From contig PMCC01000104.1 of assembly GCA_003155275.1 (NCBI GenBank), positions 6,433 to 13,222 on the forward strand: a DNA stretch of 6,790 nt, in the 5' to 3' direction. Positions 1 to 6,055 of this stretch are shown piece after piece (the first letter of the stretch is position 1; every line of letters starts with the position of its first letter). The notes beneath the pieces are model-generated. The model was not told the DNA's origin and made no database searches. It was given only the letters and a program-made list of their open reading frames with translations. Position numbers and translations under genes: made by a program. The stretch is from Actinomycetota bacterium (GTDB lineage Bacteria > Actinomycetota > Humimicrobiia > Humimicrobiales > Humimicrobiaceae).

Positions 1-38
1 CTTATTGCTTATTAATTGCTGCAGCACATGCGATTCAG

Positions 39-1292
39 TCAGCGAGCCCTTTTGCTTAAAAAATAATCCATGAGCTTGTGGCCTTCAGACACAAACATTC
101 CATTTGTTTTTGGATAAAACTCATCAAATATGTTTGAACTATTTTGCGTGGCTGTGCCTGTTCCTGAATCCCTGCTGTCATATATCAGGAAAGGAACAGG
201 GTCCGGGGTATGTGTCCTTTTAATTATCGGAGTCGGATGGTCAGGCAATATCATCATACTGTAATCAGTTTTCATATGATCCAGTTGCTCTTTTAAAACC
301 CTTATAACTTTATTATCAATTAATTCAATGGCCCTTATCTTTTCTTTAAAATCCCCCTGGTGCCCGCATTCATCAGGAGCTTCTATGTGGATAAATACAA
401 AATCCTGTCCGCTTTCAAGCTCATTTAAGGCGGCCCGGGCCTTGCCTTCAAAATCAGTATTGATGTTTCCGGTTGCCCCTTTTACATCAACAGGTTTTAA
501 ACCGGCGCATATACCTATTCCTTTTACCAAATCAACCGCCGAAATCACCGAGCCGTTAATCCCATATTTTTCATAAAATGAATCCAGCTCAGGCTTTGTG
601 GCTTTTGCCCATATCCATATCGAGTTTGCAGGATTTTTACCGTCTTTTATCCTGGCGGCATTTACAGGGTGTTCTTTTAAAATCATGCCCGACTTGAGCA
701 TAAAATCTAAAAAAACATTGCCTTTTTTACCCTTTGGCAGATAATCGGCTATTTGCTGTCCCGAGATATCATGAGGTGGAACCAATAAAAGAGTGTCGTC
801 TATTTCCCCAATACCGCCAAGCCAGACAATTATATGGCGATAGCTCACTCCGGGATAAAACCTTATCTTCTCTGTCTGCAGCGCTTGCGCCACATCATTT
901 ATCAATATATTTGATTCTTGGGTAGTTATTTCTCCTGCCGAGTAATCAATCATTATTTTCTCAAGGTAGTTGTTTTCATCAGAAAGCGTGACAAGATTGC
1001 ACCTGAGAGTCACATCATTTTCAGACAGCTCTATTCCCATGCTTACCGCTTCGAGTGATGACCGGCCTGTGGAGTAAATCCTAGGGTCATATCCGAGTAT
1101 TGAAAGGTTTGCAGAATCGCTTCCCGGCAAGACCCCTTCCGGTATTGTCTTTACCATACCGACAACACCGAGGCGGGCGAGCTCATCAATTACCGGTTTA
1201 CATGCAACCTGCAGAGGAGTTTTGTTTCCAAGCTCTGCCAGCGGATAATCTGAGGCTCCATCAATTAAGACCACGATATATTTTTTACTCAT
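39..1292 (-). CDS. ApgM-like phosphotransferase, proposed alternative homoserine kinase
   Basis: Member of the archaeal-type cofactor-independent phosphoglycerate mutase family (alkaline phosphatase superfamily, COG3635), closest in my reading to the subfamily described as proposed homoserine kinase (TIGR02535). Two-metal site residues are in place: D11 in LIDGASD, the nucleophile-position S58 in LPGSDSANLSILGYDP (55-70), D307 and H311 in EAPDECGHQGD (304-314), D351/H352 in PDHPTP, and H361 in RTHTPDPVP. Other subfamily blocks are CNLVTL (98-103), YRHIIVW (151-157), PPHDI (172-176), NPANSIWIWAKATKP (220-234) and SAVDLVKGIGICAG (251-264). The 417 residues are full length. It directly follows hom and thrC, where actinobacteria have thrB, which supports phosphorylation of homoserine; phosphoglycerate mutase activity remains possible. 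The start matches the family N-terminus, although no Shine-Dalgarno is evident: the upstream bases are A-rich. The gene ends in TGA 38 bp from the window's left edge. Confidence 0.88.
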   Translation of the reverse strand: MSKKYIVVLIDGASDYPLAELGNKTPLQVACKPVIDELARLGVVGMVKTIPEGVLPGSDSANLSILGYDPRIYSTGRSSLEAVSMGIELSENDVTLRCNLVTLSDENNYLEKIMIDYSAGEITTQESNILINDVAQALQTEKIRFYPGVSYRHIIVWLGGIGEIDDTLLLVPPHDISGQQIADYLPKGKKGNVFLDFMLKSGMILKEHPVNAARIKDGKNPANSIWIWAKATKPELDSFYEKYGINGSVISAVDLVKGIGICAGLKPVDVKGATGNINTDFEGKARAALNELESGQDFVFIHIEAPDECGHQGDFKEKIRAIELIDNKVIRVLKEQLDHMKTDYSMMILPDHPTPIIKRTHTPDPVPFLIYDSRDSGTGTATQNSSNIFDEFYPKTNGMFVSEGHKLMDYFLSKRAR

Positions 1293-1333
1293 TTTTTGTG
1301 TACTTTAAAAAATAAATTTTTTTATTTGGTTTT

Positions 1334-1363
1334 TTTATAATCATTCTCCAAAAAACTCTTCAA
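1334..1363 (-). promoter_or_regulatory. Candidate promoter before the apgM-like gene
   Basis: In the 104-bp thrC-apgM gap, TTGAAG (1358-1363) and TATAAA (1334-1339) are separated by 18 nt on the minus strand. This gives an expected start near 1327 and a leader of about 35 nt. The -10 box is good and the -35 only fair. In such AT-rich DNA this may be chance. I see no terminator for thrC in this gap. Confidence 0.33.
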
Positions 1364-1396
1364 TTAAAACTTTTTAGCTATTGGCGGGTAATTTTC

Positions 1397-2902
1397 TTAA
1401 AGCGCCAGCGTCCGGGCAATGAACTGCTTCATGTCCCCGATACCGCAAACACTGTCATGAAGGATTTGCTTTTGAGCCATACCCTGCAGGGATTTTGGTA
1501 TCTTAAGACCCGTGATTTCCGAGAGTTTTGAAAGCATCTCAAACTCATCAAGGTTTTCATATGCAGAAAAATCTCCGCTTATGGCTTTGAGTACGCTCCC
1601 GGGGAATTTAAACGGGCTTGCGGTTGAGGCAATCACTGTTTTTGTCTTGTCACTTGTGCTCTCAAGATAATCTTTATATACAAAATAGCCAACAGCAGTA
1701 TGAGTATCAATCAGGTATTTATGCTCCCGGTATGCCTGCCCTATGGCTTCAAAAGTCTGGGCCTCTGTAGCATATCCTCCCCAAAATGATGCCAGCTTGT
1801 CCCTCATGGATTCATCAATGCTGAAAGTCCCCGTTTTGGCAAGGCTGTCAAAAAGTCCGGCCAGTTTTGAAGAATCTCTTTCGCAAAGGTCATAAATAAG
1901 TCTTTCAAGATTGCTTGAAACCAGTATATCCATTGAAGGTGACGCAGTAAGTTTTAACTTCCTGTTTTTGTTATAAACACCCGTATTTATGAAATCATAT
2001 AACACATTATTTTCGTTTGAAGCGCAAATAAACCTTCCGATTGGAAGCCCCATTTCCCTTGCGTAATAAGATGCCAGAATATTGCCAAAATTACCGGTCG
2101 GAACAACGACATTTATTTCTTCGCCCTCTGTAATTTCACCGGACTGCAGAAGCCTTAGATATACGTGTACATAATAGGCAACCTGGGGTATAAGCCTGCC
2201 GATGTTAATGGAGTTTGCAGAAGAAAACAGGTAATTCTTCCTCCCCGCAAGCTCATTAAAATCCCTGTCGCTGAATATGCTCTTAACACCTGTCTGCGCA
2301 TCATCAAAATTTCCCTCAATTGCGCATACAAAAGTATTTTTACTTTCCTGCGTTGTCATCTGCCTTTCCTGGATAGGGCTTACTTTCCCTTTTGGGTAAA
2401 AAACGATTACTTTTGTTCCTGCAACACCGGAAAAACTCTCAAGGGCCGCTTTGCCTGTGTCTCCGCTGGTTGCGGTCAGGATAACAATCTCTTTTTTAAT
2501 GCCGCTTTTTTTAAGCGCCGTTGTTAATAGGTATGGAAGAACTGAAAGCGCCATGTCTTTAAAGGCAGCAGTTGCACCATGATAAAGCTCCAAAAAAAAC
2601 ATATTGCCGGCTTTAACAAGCGGCGCAATCAGGGCGTTATCAAATTTTTCATCATAAGCGCGGCTGATACAGAAGTCCAGCTCTTCAGGGGTAAAATCTG
2701 TTAAAAATTTGCTCATTATATAAAAGGAAAGCTGCCTGTAGTCCATTTTTACAAGCTCAGAAAAAGGAACGTCGATAGCCGGTATCCGCTCTGGCACATA
2801 AAGCCCTCCATCCGGCGCAATACCTTTGATAATGGCCTGTACTGAGGTGATTTTTTCAGTATCGCTTCTTGTGCTTGTATAAAGAATATCATTCTCTTTC
2901 AT
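1397..2902 (-). CDS. thrC: Threonine synthase
   Basis: PLP-dependent fold-type II enzyme converting O-phospho-L-homoserine and water to L-threonine and phosphate; cytoplasmic. With the ATG at 2902 the product has 501 residues, in line with the longer bacterial threonine synthases. The N-terminal threonine-synthase segment has YTSTR (8-12) and APDGGLYVPE (29-38). The PLP lysine is K115 in HGATAAFKD (108-116). SGDTGKAALE (146-155) and the GNFDDAQ segment (197-203) follow, then SSANSINIGRLIPQ (227-240) and the phosphate-cradling PTGNFGN (268-274). Further conserved blocks are SPSMDILVSSNLERL (321-335), IDTHTAVGY (398-406) and STASPFKF (426-433). No active-site lesion is seen. The substrate must be made by a homoserine kinase; none of the GHMP type is encoded here, and the next gene is the candidate. 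The gene ends in TAA. Confidence 0.96.
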   Translation of the reverse strand: MKENDILYTSTRSDTEKITSVQAIIKGIAPDGGLYVPERIPAIDVPFSELVKMDYRQLSFYIMSKFLTDFTPEELDFCISRAYDEKFDNALIAPLVKAGNMFFLELYHGATAAFKDMALSVLPYLLTTALKKSGIKKEIVILTATSGDTGKAALESFSGVAGTKVIVFYPKGKVSPIQERQMTTQESKNTFVCAIEGNFDDAQTGVKSIFSDRDFNELAGRKNYLFSSANSINIGRLIPQVAYYVHVYLRLLQSGEITEGEEINVVVPTGNFGNILASYYAREMGLPIGRFICASNENNVLYDFINTGVYNKNRKLKLTASPSMDILVSSNLERLIYDLCERDSSKLAGLFDSLAKTGTFSIDESMRDKLASFWGGYATEAQTFEAIGQAYREHKYLIDTHTAVGYFVYKDYLESTSDKTKTVIASTASPFKFPGSVLKAISGDFSAYENLDEFEMLSKLSEITGLKIPKSLQGMAQKQILHDSVCGIGDMKQFIARTLAL

Positions 2903-2908
2903 TGTTTT

Positions 2909-2912
2909 CTCC
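2909..2912 (-). promoter_or_regulatory. Ribosome binding site that fixes the thrC start
   Basis: GGAG followed by six nucleotides and the ATG at 2902. The alternative in-frame TTG at 2914 overlaps this site (TTGGAG) and has no good site of its own, so the ATG is chosen and the protein is four residues shorter than the longest reading frame. Confidence 0.75.
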
Positions 2913-2937
2913 AAATAAAGCCGGCTGATATAAGGGT

Positions 2938-4263
2938 TTATAATTCTTCAACCCTTATGGTATTGATTATCTCTTTTATAACATCAAGTTTTTTCAATTC
3001 TTCGATGGAGCTGTAAAGATTTTTATTTGCAGTATCATGGGTTATAAAAACAAGCCTTGCAGTGCCTTTCACGTCAGTCTGTTTCTGGATCATGGACTGT
3101 ATTGATACATTGTTCTTACCAAAGACCTGCGCTATCTTAGCCAGAACCCCTGTCTTATCAGTTACGTCTATTAAAATATAGAATTTGTTAATTGTCTCCA
3201 TGAAGGGAACTATCTGTTTATCAGTAAAACAGGTGCAGCCGTAAATTATCCTTTTATTGTTCCTGTCATAATTTCTTGCAATTGCAATAATATCTCCGAC
3301 TACTGAGCTAGCCGTCGGCTTGTCTCCTGCTCCGCGACCAAAACTCATAATCTCCCCGACATAATTGCCATAAAAATATACAGCATTATATGTATCCTTA
3401 ATGGATGCAAGGATATGTTTTTTGGGAATTAATGCAGGATGAACCCTTACATTTACTTTTCCGCCTTCATCACTGCCAATGGCCAAAAGTTTTATTATAT
3501 AGCCAAGCTCATCAGCATAAGAAATATCCGAGATGGAAATATTGCCTATACCTTCCCTGTAGACATCCTCAATGTGTACTCTGCTGTTAAATGCAATCGA
3601 TGCAAGTATTGCAAGTTTGTTTGCGGCATCATTTCCTTCAATGTCTGATGCAGGATTTGCCTCTGCGTAGCCGAGGTGCTTGGCCATCTTTAGGGCTTCA
3701 TCAAAACTCAGGCTGTTATCTTTCATTTTTGTAAGAATGAAGTTTGTTGTACCGTTTAGTATGCCTACTATTTTTGAAATATTGTTTGAGGCAAGCGATG
3801 ATTTTAAGGGGCCGATTATTGGAATGCCTCCCCCAACACTGGCCTCAAAAAGAATATCGGTATTGTTTTTTTCCGCCTCCTCAAATATCTTGGCGCCTTT
3901 CCGGGCCATTAAATCCTTATTGGCAGTGACCACATATTTTCCTTTTTTTAAGGCCCCGGTAATAAATTCAAATGCAGGATCAATGCCCCCGATAAGCTCT
4001 ACAATGATATCTATGCTTTCATCATTTATTGCCTCATAAGGGTTATCTGTAAATCGTGTCCCTTTATATTTCTTTACAAACTCCTTCCTGGACCCGAGGT
4101 CTTTTTCTGCAACAACTGTTATTTTTAGGTCCTTGCCTATCTTTTTCATGATATAATCATGCTGTTCATGGATAAGCTTAAATACCTCTGAACCGATATA
4201 TCCAAGCCCGATGAGCCCGATATTAACTGTCAGATCACCATTTGATGATGCGTCTTTGTACAT
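2938..4263 (-). CDS. hom: Homoserine dehydrogenase with C-terminal ACT domain
   Basis: Monofunctional NAD(P)-dependent enzyme reducing L-aspartate 4-semialdehyde to L-homoserine, the branch step leading to threonine and methionine; cytoplasmic. The 441 residues match the usual bacterial length with ACT domain. N-terminal Rossmann domain: dinucleotide loop GLIGLGYIGSEV (16-27) and TANK (113-116) with the conserved Lys116. Catalytic domain: EASVGGGIPII (140-150), GILNGTTNFILTKM (167-180), and the signature with E201, D207, D212 and K216, whose spacing equals the catalytic Glu208/Asp219/Lys223 set of the yeast enzyme. GRGAGDKPTASSVVGD (309-324) follows. Residues about 361-440 form an ACT domain, so allosteric control, commonly by threonine, is likely. 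The start is the only ATG giving a complete Rossmann strand; its ribosome binding site is weak (GCAGG). thrC follows after 35 nt, so the two are almost certainly cotranscribed. Confidence 0.96.
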   Translation of the reverse strand: MYKDASSNGDLTVNIGLIGLGYIGSEVFKLIHEQHDYIMKKIGKDLKITVVAEKDLGSRKEFVKKYKGTRFTDNPYEAINDESIDIIVELIGGIDPAFEFITGALKKGKYVVTANKDLMARKGAKIFEEAEKNNTDILFEASVGGGIPIIGPLKSSLASNNISKIVGILNGTTNFILTKMKDNSLSFDEALKMAKHLGYAEANPASDIEGNDAANKLAILASIAFNSRVHIEDVYREGIGNISISDISYADELGYIIKLLAIGSDEGGKVNVRVHPALIPKKHILASIKDTYNAVYFYGNYVGEIMSFGRGAGDKPTASSVVGDIIAIARNYDRNNKRIIYGCTCFTDKQIVPFMETINKFYILIDVTDKTGVLAKIAQVFGKNNVSIQSMIQKQTDVKGTARLVFITHDTANKNLYSSIEELKKLDVIKEIINTIRVEEL

Positions 4264-4299
4264 GTCTGCCTGCTTTTACTTAAATGTTGTTTTTGTATA

Positions 4300-4338
4300 T
4301 TATTGCCTGGTAGTAATCAGTTCACGGTGAATAACCAT
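4300..4338 (-). CDS. Possible 12-residue leader peptide before hom
   Basis: A mini-ORF reading MVIHRELITTRQ and ending in TAA. Its ATG begins 5 nt after the candidate -10 box, where transcription would be expected to start, so it would be a leaderless message with no Shine-Dalgarno. It holds Ile-Thr-Thr, products of the downstream pathway, as leader peptides of threonine operons do (E. coli thrL is much richer in both). Against it: it is very short, has only two Thr, and no terminator hairpin with a T run lies between it and hom, so classical attenuation is not visible. An ORF this short occurs readily by chance. Confidence 0.2.
   Translation of the reverse strand: MVIHRELITTRQ
4321..4331. 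promoter_or_regulatory. 11-bp palindrome, operator-like
   Basis: TTCACGGTGAA is a perfect 5-1-5 inverted repeat just downstream of the expected transcription start of the candidate hom promoter, a position where a repressor could act. The arms are short and no factor is recognised. It also lies inside the possible leader ORF. Confidence 0.3.
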
Positions 4339-4343
4339 GCACA

Positions 4344-4372
4344 AATATATATTAAAAGGTGGAAACTTTCAA
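4344..4372 (-). promoter_or_regulatory. Candidate sigma-70-type promoter for hom
   Basis: On the minus strand TTGAAA (4367-4372) is followed after exactly 17 nt by TATATT (4344-4349), a good match in both boxes and spacing. The expected start point is near 4336-4339, giving about a 75-nt leader before the hom ATG at 4263. AT-rich gaps produce chance matches, but position, orientation and spacing all fit. If real, it lets hom-thrC-apgM be expressed apart from argS-lysA. Confidence 0.5.
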
Positions 4373-4436
4373 ATTAAAAAGGTATCCGGTTTGTAAGCTT
4401 TTTATTTTTTAGAGTTTTTCCTAAAATATGGATTAT

Positions 4437-5921
4437 CTAACATTCTTTCAATTTTTTATCTTTGGAAACAAGGTCCTCGAATGTCTGGCGCTCCACCCAA
4501 TAGCAGTGCTTGCCGTCTTCTACAGCAACAACAGCGCTCCTTGGCTGGCCGTTATAATTACTGGACATTGAATAGCAATAAGCGCCTGTGGCCGCAACCA
4601 GGATAAGGTCCCCAGTCCTGACTTCAGGCATTTCAATGTCTTCGATAATGACATCTCCGCTTTCACAGTGCTTTCCTACAATATTATATTTTATGAGCCC
4701 TGGAGCACTGCCAGAGCCTTGTGAAGATTTGCTTTTAGGGTCTGCTGCGCCGCCTTCTACTGCGCTGCCGCCAATGCCTGTTACGCTACCGCCAATGCCT
4801 GTTGCGCTGCCGCTGCCGCTTGCTGCAACTGCTGCCGCAGCATTTCTCTTTATATCACCTTTTTCAATACTGCCGATATAAGATGCCCTGTTTGCGATAT
4901 ATGCGTAATATTTTGCCTGGTAAAGAATCGGCCTTATATTGTCGGACATCCCGCCATCTATCGAAACATAATTCCTGATCCCGGGGATACACTTGATATT
5001 GCCTGCTTCATAAAGTGTTGTTCCCGCGTTTCCGATAATTGATCTTCCCGGTTCCAGATAAATTTTATCTATCTTAACATCATACTGTTTTGTATATTTC
5101 CGCAAAGCCCTGACAACGACATTAGAAAGGTCCTCAATGGAAGAAGGCTCATCTTCCGGAACATACCTTATGCCAAGGCCGCCCCCGATATTTAAATGCG
5201 TAAGCTTTACACCAAGCCCTGTTTTTATATCGCTTGCCAGCTTCAGCATCGTGTCTATCAGTTTTTCATATACTTCTATATTAAAAATCTGTGAGCCTAT
5301 ATGCGCATGCAGGCCGAGAAGTTCAATATTTTCAGAAGATGCCGCCTCTTTTGCAGCATCCATGGCAGCGCCGCCATAGATGCCAAATCCGAATTTGGAC
5401 TCAATTGCCCCTGTTTGTATGTATTTATGGGTATGCGCCTTTATACCGGGAGTTATCCTTAAGAATATTCTTTGGCGGATATTTCTTTCACCGGCCAGCC
5501 TGTTTAAAATTTCAAGCTCATTAAAGTTATCGACAATAAATGTACCTACTTTATAGTCCAGGCCAAATTTAATCTCGTCTGCTGATTTATTATTGCCGTG
5601 AAAATATATCTTTTCGGGTTCAAAACCGCTTTTTAATGCAATATACAGCTCACCGCCTGTGGATACATCGATTGAGAGGCCTTCTTTTTTAACAGCCTGA
5701 CACATGGGAATTGTGCAGAATGCTTTTGATGCATAAGAAATTTCTGAATCAAAATCCCCAAATGTAAAAAACTTAAGGTAATCCCTGCACTGCTTTTTTA
5801 CTGTGGCAACATCTATTATGTAAAGCGGAGTATTATATTTTGATTTCAATTCAGAAACATCGCACCCTCCAATTGAAATCCTTGAATCCTTGTTTATTTC
5901 GGCAGTCACAGGCAGCAGCAT
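4437..5921 (-). CDS. lysA: Diaminopimelate decarboxylase with low-complexity insertion
   Basis: PLP-dependent fold-type III decarboxylase converting meso-2,6-diaminopimelate to L-lysine and CO2, the last step of lysine synthesis, in the cytoplasm. Visible motifs: the PLP lysine in SYASKAF (K66), HAHIGS (205-210), the phosphate-binding NIGGGLG (244-250), EPGRSIIGNAG (290-300), the DGGMSDNIRP segment (322-331), the KHCESGD loop with C419/E420 that completes the partner subunit's active site, and GAYCYSMSSNYN (446-457). All expected catalytic positions appear intact. At 494 residues it is longer than the usual 415-440. The excess sits between the ANRA segment (343-346) and VGKHCES (415 on): about 68 residues where relatives have roughly 12, rich in Ala, Gly and Ser with TGIGGS twice. 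The gene ends in TAG. A 173-bp gap with a promoter candidate separates it from hom. The ATG start is supported by an upstream AAGGAG. Confidence 0.96.
   Translation of the reverse strand: MLLPVTAEINKDSRISIGGCDVSELKSKYNTPLYIIDVATVKKQCRDYLKFFTFGDFDSEISYASKAFCTIPMCQAVKKEGLSIDVSTGGELYIALKSGFEPEKIYFHGNNKSADEIKFGLDYKVGTFIVDNFNELEILNRLAGERNIRQRIFLRITPGIKAHTHKYIQTGAIESKFGFGIYGGAAMDAAKEAASSENIELLGLHAHIGSQIFNIEVYEKLIDTMLKLASDIKTGLGVKLTHLNIGGGLGIRYVPEDEPSSIEDLSNVVVRALRKYTKQYDVKIDKIYLEPGRSIIGNAGTTLYEAGNIKCIPGIRNYVSIDGGMSDNIRPILYQAKYYAYIANRASYIGSIEKGDIKRNAAAAVAASGSGSATGIGGSVTGIGGSAVEGGAADPKSKSSQGSGSAPGLIKYNIVGKHCESGDVIIEDIEMPEVRTGDLILVAATGAYCYSMSSNYNGQPRSAVVAVEDGKHCYWVERQTFEDLVSKDKKLKEC
4764..4805 (-). 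repeat. Two tandem 21-bp copies inside lysA
   Basis: Copies at 4764-4784 and 4785-4805 differ at two positions, and a decayed GC-rich continuation runs on to about 4826. The unit length is a multiple of three, so it encodes a repeated seven-residue Gly-rich peptide (TGIGGS core) and keeps the frame. By hand count, 4741-4840 is 66% G+C against 41% for the adjacent 4861-4960, so this tract stands out from its own gene. In-frame slippage expansion is the simplest explanation. Confidence 0.85.
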
Positions 5922-6055
5922 GGTTTATCACTTCTCCTTAAAAACTTTGGTTTACTTTAACTTATAGCAACTTTTTTATAAAAACTTTTTTAATGCCAAC
6001 TTCTAATCAATAATTCCGAAACATTTTTTTCTAATTGAATATCTTATTTCACCAA
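5922..6055 (-). other. argS-lysA intergenic gap, AT-rich
   Basis: A 134-bp spacer with no credible ORF. It is rich in A/T runs and contains a 10-bp direct repeat (aactttttta on the plus strand at 5969-5978 and 5983-5992), plus related aacttt copies nearby. I looked for a -35/-10 pair with 16-18 spacing toward lysA and found none: TTGGCA is present but no -10 box sits at the right distance. I also see no GC-rich hairpin followed by a T run. The gap is shorter than a lysine riboswitch aptamer normally needs. lysA may therefore be read from the argS transcript, but this is not proven. Confidence 0.5.
5934..5939 (-). promoter_or_regulatory. Ribosome binding site of lysA
   Basis: AAGGAG on the minus strand, 12 nt before the ATG at 5921. 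The core is near perfect but the spacing is somewhat long. A GTG closer to it (5929-5931) is out of frame with lysA, so the ATG remains the best start. Confidence 0.65.

Noticed and set aside
17..26. 10-bp palindrome tgctgcagca just downstream of the apgM-like gene
   Set aside because: Short, with no T run on the minus strand and too close to the edge to judge as a terminator or site.
1286..1345. 19-codon ORF overlapping the start of the apgM-like gene (stop within ATGAGTAA)
   Set aside because: It could suggest translational coupling, but GGAG sits only one base before its ATG, the product is a Lys/Asn-rich peptide typical of AT-rich noise, and the candidate promoter would start transcription inside it.
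2900..2914. TTG at 2914 as the start of thrC
   Set aside because: It overlaps the GGAG site that serves the ATG at 2902 with ideal spacing, and the extra four residues add no family homology.
4397..4436. Possible terminator after lysA (TTTTAG...CTAAAA, 8-nt loop)
   Set aside because: A six-pair, almost all A-T stem without a following T run is too weak to call.
4264..4436. T-box or other known riboswitch before hom
   Set aside because: The leader expected from the candidate promoter is about 75 nt, too short for a T-box, and I see no T-box sequence or terminator hairpin.
4588..4881. Plus-strand ORF of 97 residues rich in Pro and Ala, opposite lysA
   Set aside because: It is the antisense shadow of the GC-rich repeat tract in lysA, has no supporting start signal, and lysA shows intact family motifs on the other strand.
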